Below are positions 13,880-51,699 of a stretch of 64,000 nucleotides of DNA, one piece after another. A program made the translations under genes and the position numbers. The DNA lies in contig NC_063049.1 in assembly GCF_018812025.1 (NCBI RefSeq), positions 34,973,447-35,037,446 of the forward strand, read 5' to 3'. The stretch's first letter is position 1; each line of letters starts with the position of its first letter. The notes beneath the pieces were generated by a model, which saw nothing but the letters and a program-made list of their open reading frames with translations, was not told the origin of the DNA and did not search any database. The DNA is from Megalobrama amblycephala. Taxonomy: Eukaryota; Chordata; Actinopteri; Cypriniformes; Xenocyprididae.

Positions 13880-14218
13880 TTCCAATAATTCCCCACTTAG
13901 GAACCAATCATGCACTCACACCTGTTTCCCATCAGTGACCCCTTATAAGCAGCACACACACACAAACATGGCGCTGAGTATTGATTTTGCCTTGTGTTCT
14001 ATGTTGTCTCTGTGTTCCTTGTCCTTGCCTGTGTTTTGACTCTGGACCGTTTTCCTTGTTTGATGAACGTTTGCTGCCTGTGTTTGGATTACTCTTTTGC
14101 CTACCCTTCCTGTATCTGTTTGCTGGTGTTTGACCCTCTGCCTGTACGACTACGCTCATTCTGTTTATTAAAGCCTGCACGTGGATCTCCAATTCCGTTG
14201 TCCCGCTCCCATCCATTA
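13880..14218 (+). mobile_element. LTR-retrotransposon-like remnant (possible solo LTR)
   Basis: The stretch has promoter-like ccttataagcagc (about 13940), a T-rich middle, an ATTAAA polyadenylation-like signal (14166-14173, tttattaaagcctgc) and an end resembling fish LTRs. No internal retroelement genes are nearby, and target duplication was not found. Confidence 0.35.
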
Positions 14219-16448
14219 CACACACACACACAAATTGAATTCAGTCTTAGTGTATTATTTTTTTTTTTTTTTCATTTACACAATGAAATTCAACAGGGTC
14301 CAGTGTCTTCAAAACACATTTTTGTGTTTCACAGAGAAAAGTCATTCATATAAAATACCCAAGACAACCTAAATTATGACTGAACTTTATTTTTTATTTT
14401 TAGGTGAATCATCCCTTTAAAATAATCAACCGATAGACTGGCACTCTGGGAATTTACAGCTCAACAATGGTAACACGCATACACAACATGTGATATGACA
14501 GTGAAATGTAAACCTACAATAAGCTATGAATAATGCCCTAAAACCATTTCACACACTTCTGTTGTCTTGGCAAATAACTCTAATTTGTTCCCGGCCGCAA
14601 AGCGTGCTGGGTAACCAGCAGTGTCACAGTATAAATGACCAACAAATATTGGACATGAAAATAATGATAAAATGCTTACTTTCTTGGTGAATTATTTTTA
14701 ATCAAAACTAAGCAGATCACACTCAAGCTTTTTTCTTTTTAAGTTCTCATGAAAGTGGCTTCAGGCACAATGTTGACAGCATATATTTTTCCTCTCTCAC
14801 AGATATTCACCTCCCATGAGTCTGTGTAGGATTTCAACAGTAGCTTTAGGCACTTAAGATACTGGCCTTGCTTTCCTGAGGCTTTGTAAGAAAGGATACT
14901 GGCTGTTGGAACTCCATGACACTGGCAGCAAACCGCCCACACCAGTGGAGCTGGATTCTCCTGACACTCCCAGTGCTAAATACAGCATGACAATTGTTCT
15001 GTTTTTCCCACATCATTTTCATAACTCTCTTTCTAGCAAATAGACATCACAACAGTCATAGCACTTAAGATTTGAGCTCAGTACATTTTTCGGATGTTCT
15101 GTCATAGTACACGCTAAATCCACACATGGCCTCTGATGGTGGAGGTGTCTTATAAAGGCATGAATTTTTAATAGGGTGTGTTCTCCAGTGCAATGGATGG
15201 CACAAAGGCCAACTAAGACAACCCCCACACTACCAGGCTGGAAAAACTGGAATAGGAGTCACCTGTGATGATTGCACAACAATCCTGAAGATATTTCTGG
15301 GTCATGGTGATCAGTTCTTACCTACCAACACAACACTAATCGTCCAAAAATTAGCTTGCTTCACTGGAGCCCTCATAAATCTGACTCGTCTGATTGGTTC
15401 TGATCATTAGAGAGAAGAGGGAAGCATAAAAGGAGGTTGAATGTTCCAAAATATAAATCATGTTCCATTGAATTCCGCTGGAAGTTTCAAGTAACGAGTG
15501 ACATCCATTTATAAACTGAAAAATGAGAGTTCATCTTTGACGAAAGACACTAAATGCAAAAGAAAGATCTTGTTGCTTGTTACTCTGATATATACACTAC
15601 TATATACACTAAGGTATGGGGTTGTTTTTTGTTTGTTTTTGACAAATATGTTTTTGAAAGCAATCTCTTATGCTCAACAAAGCTTTTGGCTCCCCAAACT
15701 TTTGAACGGTGGTATATATTTTGAACAATTCATCCAGAAATCATTAAAACCCATCAAAATCGATGCATGACAAACTAATACTGCAACTTACAAGAAAGTT
15801 ATACAGTTCTTTCCATTCTGATGCTCGAGATGTGTGAGAATATTGAAATAAGGAAGCTACAAAATGCCACAGAGTAAGTTCACACCTAGCTGAGGGCTCA
15901 TTGTACATTTGCCGCAACATGAGGGTTAAAGGCCAAAAGCATTTTATGGCACAAGTCACACATCAGTTTTAGCTCTCCTTCACACTGTGGTGGATTCTGG
16001 TCTGCAGCTTCCCTAAGATTTTACACAGATAAAACGTGAGACATGAACATCCCCACTTGTTAATGTACTGACAGCCTTCATTACTAGCCAAAGTTAGTGC
16101 TGAAGCAATGCTACTAATTAATTCACTCATAAATGAATGTTCTGTCATCATTTATTTACTTTTACGTTGTCCCAAACCTGTGACTTTCTTTCATTTTTCT
16201 GTGGAATATAAAATAATATATTTTGAGTGCTTTTGTCCATACAATAAAACTCAGTCGTCAACAAACAACTTGGTTTCCAATATTCTTCAAAAAAATTTCT
16301 TTTCTGTTTCACAGATGAAATAATGTCATACAGGTTTGTTATATGAGGGTGAGTAGATATAAATGATGACAGAATTTTTATTTTCGGGTGAACTTTTACC
16401 TACATTTTCAATAGGCAGTAGCTCAAGCTATTTTAAAATCAGCATAGT
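14219..16448. other. Intergenic with deleted inverted-repeat element
   Basis: Contains a short deletion copy of the CCATTCAAAAGTTTGGG element (about 15650-15715, ending caaacttttgaacggtgg) and a ggtgagtagatataaatgat repeat end near 16349. Nothing coding was recognised. Confidence 0.5.
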
Positions 16449-17215
16449 TCCCTTTCAGTTAGTCACGTTCGACGTTAACGTCAGTGACTGACAAATTGGG
16501 ATCTCATCTGAGAGCCCAATCACCTTTCCAGTGATAACAGAACAAGCCAATGCACATTGGCGAGTGAGATTCGCAACGCGAACCGCACCTCTGCTTCCAG
16601 GTATATCTGGCAGCGTGCAAATACTCGCATAAGCTTTTACTTCGGAGCCAAGCTGATGTTTGTTTCTCTGCTCTACAATCATCAATCCTGAGGTTCAGAA
16701 CAAGAGGGTACCTCCCTACAAGCAGGATCTGGTCTCCGCAGCGTTCTTGTCCAGACCCTGTACTAGACTAGATGCCCATATGTTGTGGCTCCCCCCTCTG
16801 GATGACCCCATATGTGTATTCACGGTAAGGCTTCTCTGTTGGTGAGCCCGTGTCTTTCCCTCGGCAGAGTCTACTCTGCCATCTCTGTAACGGTATTGAC
16901 TCCACCCCTGCATAGGGGGGATCTACCACAGAGATCTTCCATATGCAGCACTGCCCCTTGTCAGTCCATATGAGTATTTTCCACATGGTACCTCCCTACA
17001 GGCAGGATGTGGTCTCCGCAGCGTTCTTTTCCAGATTGTAATAGGGATCCATAGGGATGCTGTGGTTTTCCATAGGGATCCCAAATTCGTCAGTCAGTGA
17101 TGTTAATTTGAGTTGCAAATCTCGCTTGCCAATGTGCATTGGCTTGTTCTGTTACTACTCGAAGGTGATTGGGCTCTCAGGCGTGATCCTGAGGGGTTAC
17201 GATAGTAACCTAGAC
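16449..17215. mobile_element. Repeat element with inverted ends and an internal duplication
   Basis: The left end carries gagagcccaatcacctt and caagccaatgcacattgg; the right end carries the reverse complements near 17128-17185. An internal segment (ggtacctccctacaagcagg ... gcgttctt) at 16707 recurs near 16986. Class is uncertain. Confidence 0.6.
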
Positions 17216-17341
17216 GTTTTCCACTAACAATCTACTCCTTCCAACCATTAGCATTTTCATGTGACAAAATACTACATTGCTATTTTAATGTCACATGTTT
17301 ACTGTGTTTGCACTTGTAGTTTTATAGCACAGATAACGCTG

Positions 17342-17713
17342 TGGTCCCACTTTATATTAAGTGGCTTTAACTACTATGTACTTACATCAAAAAATAGGTA
17401 CAATGTACTTATTGGGTTCATATTGAATTGCAAATCACTTTTGCTGCTATTGAGGTGAGATACGGGTAAGGTTAGGGAAAGCTTTGGTGGTATGGGTAGG
17501 ATTAAGGGTAGGCGTAAGGTGTAAGGGTTGGGTCAACAGTGTAATTATAAATGTAATTACAGAAATTAATTACAGATGTAATTACATGCAAGTGTTTTTA
17601 AACTATAAATACAATGTAAAAACATGTATGTACACAATAAGTGCATTGTATCAAATGATTAATTAAAATGTAAGTACATAGTAGTTAAGGCCACTTAATA
17701 TAAAGTGGGACCA
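17342..17713. mobile_element. Inverted-repeat element, 372 bp, about 46-bp TIRs
   Basis: It starts tggtcccactttatattaag and ends with its reverse complement. The arms match over about 46 bp with a single mismatch; the centre is non-coding. Non-autonomous DNA-transposon structure. Confidence 0.85.
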
Positions 17714-17880
17714 ACGCTGCTAAAACCAGCCTATATTGGTTGGCTTATCTTAGCTGGTTTAAACTGGGTGTAGCTGGTTTAGGTTGGTCAAGCTGACCAG
17801 CTAAAGAAGTAGTCAAAGCCCCTGACAAACCAGCTAAGACCAGCCAACCAGCTTAAGCTGGTTTTCGCTGTTTGTTTCAG
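17714..17880. repeat. AGCTGGTTT-rich repeat
   Basis: Multiple copies of agctggttt, ccagcc and gaccagcta in both orientations; likely a fold-back repeat directly abutting the previous element. Confidence 0.7.
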
Positions 17881-18457
17881 CCGGTGGCTTTTTAAGAAGT
17901 CACAGAGCGGAGGTATCACGACACTGCGTCTTATATAAAGCTGTATTCTAGCTTTTTTTAGCTGCATTGAGTAAATGTATTTGTCCAATGCTGTTACCCT
18001 AATTGTTCTTTTTTTCCCCACAAATGTGACTCTGATTAAACTAAAAAATAATTTAATCTGATATTTATTCATTTAAAAATATATTGCCCCCATAAGTATC
18101 TTCAAAGTGGTTAGCTACTTCTTGTTTGTAGCTTTTAGCTAACAAGCTAAAAGATTAGCTTGTGAAGCAGGAGCTTCCCTAACACTGGCCCTAACAGTCC
18201 ATGGAAGATAAGTTTGTCTTTTTCTAGTATATAAAAACATTATAAAACCACATTAATACTCTGATACCTTCCAGATTCATACACAGAGATCTCTCATGCT
18301 ATGTCTTTCAAAGATTATTGGCCTGTATGAGCCGGTGCATTGGCAGCACTCCTAAAATCAAAGCTAAGCAAAAAGACAGTTGAAGAGATAAAGCTCACCT
18401 CCACCGTTAAGGATATGAGTCATGTTCAGACAAGATCAGGCCAACAACGTTTCACAA

Positions 18458-18490
<33 letters not shown>

Positions 18491-19499
18491 CAGTAGCAAA
18501 CTGACAAAACCCCAAAACAATAGGAAGGGCTGAGTAGAGGTTTAGAGATATTCTGTTGCAATCATGTCTTAACCAACACAAGCCCCTTCAACGCAAACTT
18601 ATCTCTGCCATCTCTCTGCAAATGCATGCATCTCAGAGGGGCTTTGACATTGTGGGCTCGTGAACAGGGCCAGGACTTTGATGCATGTGGACTTTGAGAG
18701 GTAGAGGGGATGCCAATGTTGCTGCATAGAAAGCCACAGACAAGGAGGTACCCACCGCCTCCTGGCATTTGGAGCATCACCTAAGAAACACACGAGCCAA
18801 AGCAAAGGTCACAGACTGTGACAAGACGTGTCTTTTTTTGCAATGCTGGTGGAGCCCTGGCGGGTTCAGTGCTGTTAGAGGTCCCTCGAGGGCTTCTCAG
18901 AACACATTCAGTGTAAAATAAACAGGATCGCATGTCTGTGTCCAGATAAAACATTTAAACGTCCTGCTCCAGCAGACGCTTGCAGGCAGATAATACCTGC
19001 CTTTACCTGTCAGTCAAACTTGTGTCAGTCAGAACGCTTTGAAAGACTAAAGTATTTAAAGGAGTAAAGAATAGCAATTAAAATTAAGCAATACGGTTCA
19101 AAAGAAGGTGTTCAATTAAGTTTAAAAGAACATGGTTAGACATTACAAACAGACTTGAGGGCCTTGCTTTTATAAAATATTATAAAATATAAAAATATTA
19201 TAAATTATAAAAACGTCTTAATATAAAAAATATCAGGGACAAGTTTTCTGTAAAACTTTATTTTAAGTAAATTTGGCATCCTTCTACTATTGGGCATTTT
19301 AGCACAACTGAAGCATTCACCGATCAGCATGCAGGACCTGAAGTATCTGGTTAATAATAACTTTTAAATATTGATTTAAAAATTAATCAGTAAAAATGAC
19401 AATACTAATTATCCGTACATAAAAGCACAATCTAAAACACCTTGCAAATTTCCGTACCTTTAATCAAATGAATTTCCAATAGATCTAGTATGATCACAC
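17881..19499. other. Intergenic, no gene seen
   Basis: Contains a (GA)n tract (18460-18490) and otherwise unique-looking sequence. Confidence 0.55.
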
Positions 19500-19870
19500 T
19501 TATGATTGATCTGAGATAAAGATATCATTTTGAAATGTTGGCATCAGGAAGGCTAAGACTTTGGTTTTTGAGGTCAGCCTCGATCTGTTTTGCCCAGTTT
19601 TCTTCGGCACCATTAGTTGGAGTAGTTGAGTAGCTGGTAAGGTAGGCTGAACCACTGTAGCAAACGCCTTTGGATTACTTCTTCGACTTGTCGATTTTCG
19701 CACCTCAGTCTGATGGTGTCATTTTGAAGCTGGTTGCATAGAAAGGCGCCTAGTATTCACCGCAGGCACCGCATTTGAAAGGTTTTTATAGGTCTGCTTT
19801 TTGGGCCCGATGCTGGAAGAGGGTTGAAAGGAGGAGGGTTGGTCCCCTTCCGAGGGGCCGTAAAAACCTG
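19500..19870 (-). pseudogene. Possible broken gene fragment, unrecognised
   Basis: Read on the minus strand, this stretch has protein-like composition in frames that shift. Near 19740-19866 one frame gives GPKKQTYKNLSNAVPAVNTR followed by RLSMQPASK and a stop. At 19640-19700 a second gives VRKSTSRRSNPKAFATVVQP. Near 19530-19620 a third gives NGAEENWAKQIEADLKNQSL then SLPDANISK and a stop. Low-complexity noise rarely gives such peptides, so a decayed processed gene copy is plausible. The parent gene was not recognised and there is no poly-A tail that would prove retroposition. Confidence 0.3.
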
Positions 19871-20002
19871 GTGAGTATCCACTGTATCACAGACAAATTG
19901 TAAAAATAACTTACTGTACAGACTTCTATTAATTAAATTATTTAATATTATATGTTATTTAATTGAACATAAGTATTCAATAGAAATACAAACACACACA
20001 TA

Positions 20003-20433
20003 CACTACCATTCAAAAGTTTGGGGTTGCTTTCATATTTTAATGTTTTTGAAATAAGTCTCTTATGCTCACCAAGGCTGCATTTATTTGATCAAAAAACA
20101 GTAGAACATTGATACCATAAAGTATTATTACAATTTAATAATAATAATATATTTAATATATTTTAAAATGCAATTTATTCCTGTGGTGGCACAGCTGAAT
20201 GCCACGAGTCTTCAGTGTCACATGATCCTTCACAAATCATTCTAATATGGTAATTAGCTGCTCAAACATTTTAATGTTGAAAACGGCAACAAAACTTTTT
20301 TTTTCAGGATTGTTTGATCAATAGAAAGTTCAAAATAACATTTGATCAGAAATAGAAATCTTTTGTAAGATACATTGTCACTGTCACTTTTGATCCATTT
20401 AATGCGTCCTTGCGAAAAAAATGCAAACATTTG

Positions 20434-20467
<34 letters not shown>

Positions 20468-20481
20468 TGAATGGCGGTGTA
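20003..20481. mobile_element. CCATTCAAAAGTTTGGG inverted-end element, copy 1
   Basis: Begins ctaccattcaaaagtttggg and ends with the inverse form ccttttgaatggcggtgt. The interior (ctgtggtggcacagctgaat, gtcttcagtgtcacatgatc) matches the other copies in the window. An A-run interrupts the right end. Confidence 0.8.
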
Positions 20482-20559
20482 TATTACATGAAAATTATTC
20501 ATGCAAAATAAAGTACTATGGATGCTTGGTTTTGCCATGGAATAAAAAAATAAAAAAAG

Positions 20560-20830
20560 GTAATTGCGACTTTTTTTCTTGCAATTCTCGCAATTTGTAC
20601 TTGTTTCTCATAAAAAAACACTTTATAACTCTATATAAGACTATATAAGCAATTGCGAGTTTACGTCTCAATTATGAGAAAAGAAGGTATAAACTCGCAA
20701 TTGTGAAAAAAGTCAGAATTGCAAGAAAAAAAGTCAAAATTGCAAGATATAAACTCGCAATTTTGAGAAAAGTCAGAATTGTGAGATAAAAAGGTGCAAT
20801 TATTTTTTTTAAAGTTTTTTATTGCACGGC
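20560..20830. repeat. Tandem-like repeat with AATTGCGAGTTT units
   Basis: Units such as aactcgcaattgtgaaaaaa and gtcagaattgcaagaaaaaa occur several times in both orientations. Confidence 0.75.
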
Positions 20831-21249
20831 AGAAACAAACTTCCATAAATTACTACTGACACTGACAAAACTCGCATTAAAAAATAAATAAATAAAATAA
20901 AAAACCACTTGATTTTCTTATTTTTGTGCCCACTTCATCACCCAGTAATAGTAGTATCAGTGTCTGGCTTGTTGTTCCGGTAACACTGCATGTGTTTCTT
21001 GGTCTGACATATGCTCTCATTCTGCATATTTGCAAACTGGAGAAGGACAGCGGAAACAAACGAGATGGTCTTTGACTAAAACCACAAGTCCTTAAAAAAA
21101 GGGGGGGCCTCATTCTATATGAGACCACATATCTATTCTCAGTATACAAGATCGAAAGATTCACACAAGCAAGAATATAAACACCACACAACAGCTCTGT
21201 GTGAGAATGAGGAGGAAAGGAGGGGAACAGACAGCAACAGTTTCATATG

Positions 21250-24195
21250 ATGACAGTATTTAATGCAGAAAAGCCCATGCTTTAAAAACCAACATAGAAC
21301 GACACACTTTCCTTAAAGATGCCAAGGTTACAAAAGTCCACTTTATAACATCAGTAAACCTTGGTTTTACTTATTAGATTTCTTTCTTTAAAAATAAAAA
21401 TATATATTTATATATTTATTTGGATATTTGACTTTGGATTTCAAGTCAAATAGTATTAAATTCAATATTAATTCAAATCTCTCCTACAGTTCCATACAAA
21501 TGCATTTAAGAAGATTTTTGACAACACTGTACCTGAGAAAACCCCAAAAAGCGAACCGACACACAGCAAAAGATAACCCCTTTCAACATTTTTACCAAAA
21601 TATACTGTATATAATTCATACATTTATTCACTTATAAAAATACACTGCAAACCCTTGTTTTACTGTTTGTAAGGTGGTCCACAGTGAATAAGAACAGTTA
21701 AAAAAACACCTTTCTCTCACAAAAAAATATATATTTACACAGATGAGAAAATAGCAGTCCCATACACTTTAAGGTAAAAAGTGAAACCTGACTCTAGAGT
21801 GCCTTTCTTGTAAGTTCAAGTACTCTCCACTCCCAAAAGTGTGGACTCGTCGTAAGAACACGTTTTGTTCATGTGCTCTTGTTCGTTCGGTTGTAAACAT
21901 AGTCTTACATCAATGTTTCCTTCACCTTGTTCCTTTTTTGAAACTAAACAAATACATATACAATAAGCTTTGATAATCATTTTATAAAATGCCCTGGAAT
22001 TGTGGAGCACATTCAATTTCATGCCTCAAAAAAAAAAAAAAAAAAAAACACATCTAAAATGCATAAAGATATTCATGCTTCACAAGAACAAATAAAATTC
22101 TTCAAAATGTTTCAGGATTTAAGAGGCGGTATGTGTGTGCGATGTGTCATTTTTGGAGGTGTAAAAAAAGGCAAAGCTATTTTTTTTTAAAGAACAATAA
22201 AATGACGTTCAAACAATATGAATGCATTTCTATCAGTGCTCTTGGTTGCCTTTTAAGTCTTTTTCCTCATACCGTTTAAAGGGCATATTCACAGTTTTTT
22301 GGAGTTTTCCTCAAAGCAGAGAAGACAAAAGCAAAGCTTTAAAACAATATGTACAACAAAGTCTGATAGTGATGTAAGGCTCTTTTAGCACTGACATAAA
22401 AGCCCAACAAATGTGCAAGGGAGGTTCTGAACGTTGCGAAGGCTGCAGTTGTACAAGTTGAGCCATATGCATTGATTGAAGCTGGATTTATGGTTGTGCT
22501 ACAGAATGCTTCATGTAAATATTCAACAACATCGAACAGAAAAAAAAAAGAGTGTGAAAGAAAGAGAAAATAAAAAGGGAAGAGAAACAGGAAGGGAAAA
22601 TAAACGACTGTGAACATTAAAAAAAATTGTCTAAATTTTTACGGCTGATTTTAATGCCCTGAAAATAATGAGAAAAGTTCTCAAGGGTTGGGGGGGCGGG
22701 GGGATAACATTGTCTGATTTATAAACCGCGTTTTATCTCGTAAAGCTCTCGTGCAGTCCGGGTTAGCGATGAAATCTCAACAGCAATCTTCTAGCATCTA
22801 TAAAAGCTGTTGTTTGATTTTCAAAGATCTACAATTTTCCATTATCAGGCAGATTTGAACTGCGCATAGGTTGTTTATTTATCTCTCCATGTACAAAAAT
22901 GGTAAAATGCATTAGCTAACTAGAGTCGAACGAAAAATGCATATGCAGCGCAAGTGCATATTTAAGCTCTTTAGGTCCATGCGTGGGCTAAAAAAGACAA
23001 CATATGTGGATTGATAAGAAACAAATCGAAACACTTTACTGATCTAAAGAGTTTGTGCTGTAACACTGAAGACAGTCAGAGGAGTTTGATCTAATGAGGC
23101 ATCAATAATGAGGCATTCGGTCTGAAAGGCTGAGTGAAATTCACAGATTTCAATCAAAAGTATGGCAACCCTGTTGTTAAAGACCTGTAGTTAATGTCTA
23201 TACTTAACATAGGTGCAGACTTGTTCCCTGTTGAATCACAGATGACAAACTACTGCACTGGGACTAGCTAAACTACACAATGACCTTTGTTCCCTTTATC
23301 AATAGCATGGATATAGCATATTTTCACCCAAGGCCTCAAGCTAATAGTGCAAAAACAGGTTTATCAAGGCATGTCGCAGTGCTGTTTTCAGCGAAGTGCA
23401 TAAGAAATCAAGAGATGATAGTAAGTGTGCAACAGCAGCAAAACACAGCACGGAAAACTCATCTGTCCTTAGCATGGCAAAAATATTTCGGTCTTCCGAG
23501 GGGATTGTCATCAACACTTCATTGTAATGTGTCCGAAAGACTTTGTGCCAACTACAGAACTGCGTTTGTGAAACTAGCATAGCACCGACACGAGGAACAG
23601 GAAATTAGCACGAGAACCGTAGCTTCGGTCCGCACGCCCCGGGAACTTCATCGAAATGGAGCAAGTGATGAGAAAAGACGCTAAAAAGATACAAAGCACT
23701 CCGTAAAAGGCAAAATTGTGCAGTTCAAAACATCAGCAAGGCACTAAGAAGCCACAGCAGCATGAAGCTATGAATTAAAGTCTTTTTTTTATACACAAAA
23801 CTAAACGGTTTAGTTCTCCAGTGGTCCTCTGGTTGCTTGGTTCACCTGTAATATTGAGGTCCATGAAACAGGAATGACAGCATGCATCGAGGTAATAAAG
23901 ATGACAAAAAAGAGAAAGAACTTCACAACTTTAGATTACACATAGCTGCTCTGCTGGAAGGTTCAGTACAAAACAAAAAAAAACAAAAAAAAAAAAAAAA
24001 AAATGAAAAGAAAACAAAACAAAACATTCACAACATAAACTTCTCATCCCCTCACCCAGAACAAAAAATCTTCAAACAGCGCCAAAATGAAAACATTTCT
24101 ATTGGACTCAAACCTTCATATATCTGCCGATCGGTGCTCACGTAATGCTTCGGCAGTGAACTCGTGCCGTCTGCGGTAAACTGACCGCAAGAGTG
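21250..24195 (-). other. ikzf2: Probable ikzf2 3' UTR
   Basis: This stretch follows the stop codon and, unlike the rest of the window, holds almost no recognisable transposon or microsatellite sequence, apart from A-runs at about 22030 and 23990. That suggests transcribed, constrained sequence. Minus-strand AATAAA signals appear at 21623-21628 and 21415-21420, and ATTAAA near 21258, so a UTR of about 2.6-2.9 kb is plausible. Family members in mammals also have long 3' UTRs. The end point is a guess; no transcript evidence is available here. Confidence 0.5.
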
Positions 24196-46741
<22,546 letters not shown>

Positions 46742-46756
46742 ATTCAGGGGGCAGAG

Positions 46757-49913
<3,157 letters not shown>

Positions 49914-50200
49914 CCTTTTTGTTTGTTCTCCCCCCTGTGAAAACGCAAGTAAGTGTCCAAAGAAATCCTTGCGTAAAAAAAAAAGAAACGCGAGAAATTA
50001 TTTCCAATGACAGAGGCTTTTCAGAGTCTACAGTGATGATGAAGTCCTCTGATGACTGTCATGTTCAACTGGAGTTCATATTGGTCACAAACAGGGGACG
50101 ATCTTGCACCAAAACGAAAAAAAAAGAAGAAAAAAAAACTTAGGAAGCAAGCTGCTTCTTGAGTTTCTATCGTTTGGTGACTTCCTTTGCGCCGAACAAG
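49914..50200 (-). other. ikzf2: Candidate ikzf2 non-coding first exon (proximal)
   Basis: The minus strand reads through a repeat-free, moderately GC-rich stretch to a donor AAAAAG/GTAAAAG at 49914, about 3.2 kb upstream of the start-codon exon. Joining it to the acceptor at 46756 would give a 5' UTR. The transcription start is not visible, so the upper end is approximate. The evidence is position, lack of repeats and a usable donor only. Confidence 0.35.
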
Positions 50201-51483
50201 CCCGTCAGCTTTTCCATTTCACACGCGTCTAAGCGCTTTCCCCCTGACTATTAGATTTCTTCCTCTGATCTGAAACTGCTTTGACATAGTGAAGTGAAAC
50301 CTGTGCCTGTTCAACACCTGGGTCAATCGATGTCAGGCTGGGGCGAATACTCAACTGGATCCACCGGTTCCAAGGGAATTAAGCCATAAATAAGGAAATG
50401 ATGGGAACTGCCTACAGCAGGCATAGAGCCCAATATTTCCACCTGTCTGATACAAAGGTTGTGGGATGACTGTGTGCAGGTTATCTGTATGCTTCATGTG
50501 CAGCTCGGTATTCATGTGACACATACGTCCATTACAGGATCTTGGCAGAAGCGTCGTTAACTTCTCATGATGCGCAATAAACACGAGTCATAAATATTGA
50601 TAAGAGTGCGAATTATGGGCGGGGTGGGGGAGGGGAGGGGGGTTGCATTATTACTGTTTTTATAAAACATTTTTTTTAAAGCAAACGTTTTATTAACTAC
50701 AAAGTTTGATTTCAAGTTAAATAACACTTTTGCTTAGGAGACGACCATAGCAACAGCTGCTATCGCTACAAAACATTAGTAGCCTAATTTATCACATTAA
50801 TACAATTTTAACCGTCACAAATATATCATAAATACATTTAGTGATGTTTAAAACGTCTTTTAAAAATAATTATTAGGATTAACGTTAGCTATACGCGCGC
50901 GCTAGGGGCGCCAAAACACTAACGTTAGGTTACCTCAAATACATACCTTACCGAAATTATTTTGAAGAAACTTTATTCCTCTAAAAAAATTTTACCAATT
51001 CGCTCACTGTTGGAGAATTTAACAATCGCAACAAGTGATCCAGGCCATTGTAGGAATTATTCAAGTGATAAATAATGCTAGTTATGTTCATGCGGGACAA
51101 ACGTTGAGCAGGCAGACACCTGTTGCTATGGTTACGTTACATCAATTAGAGGCACGGTAAATTTGTTCGCGAGCGATACATTTAGCGCACTCTTACTAAC
51201 TTGAAATATAACTTTATTAGTTACTGAAACGTTGTTTGTAAACGCTGGTGAAACGCAAGTATACTTACATATAACATCAATAAACACTTTTAAGACCCAC
51301 ACCTTTTCCTTTGACCTGTTTTGAGGGGTACACCCCTTAATTAGGTGGGGTCAAACTCCCCCATAATTCCTACCCTGATCCAAACGCGTCCTGGACCTGT
51401 CAAAGCACAGCATATACAGACACATCAACCCTTTAAACAAAGAAAGGGAACCCTTAGCATTCGCAACGGACATTTTAGCTTAC
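50201..51483. promoter_or_regulatory. 5' region between the two candidate first exons, possible promoter
   Basis: Non-repetitive apart from short A/T and G runs. It includes a small CpG cluster (about 50889-50911, acgcgcgcgc and ggggcgcc). Promoter function is inferred from position only. Confidence 0.25.
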
Positions 51484-51690
51484 CTTTAGCAATGCACGGG
51501 GTGACACACTTCCATCTCATCTGATATGGAGTTACAGACAGCGTATCCACTGCAGTGCGATAGACGCGCAGAAATAGTGATTCCCTTCGCCTGCTTCCTC
51601 CATCTTCAGAACGGACAGCAGCGACCGTCTGACTCAGAGAAACGGATCTATCAGTGCTACTCGGTAATCGATTAGACTCCTTATCACTGC
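51484..51690 (-). other. ikzf2: Candidate ikzf2 non-coding first exon (distal)
   Basis: The minus strand ends at a strong donor, GCTAAAG/GTAAGC, at 51484. Upstream lies a CpG-containing, repeat-free segment. If spliced to 46756 the main reading frame has an in-frame TGA upstream and no earlier in-frame ATG. The segment contains a complete 23-codon upstream ORF (51532-51603, beginning MEEAGEGNHYF) and shorter ATG-initiated frames near the donor, which could dampen translation. The start site is not defined. Confidence 0.4.
51532..51603 (-). other. Upstream ORF in candidate distal first exon
   Basis: ATG at 51601-51603, 23 codons, stop TAA at 51532-51534. It is only meaningful if the distal first exon is real. 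No conservation can be judged from one sequence. Confidence 0.25.
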
Positions 51691-51699
51691 ATTTAAAAT

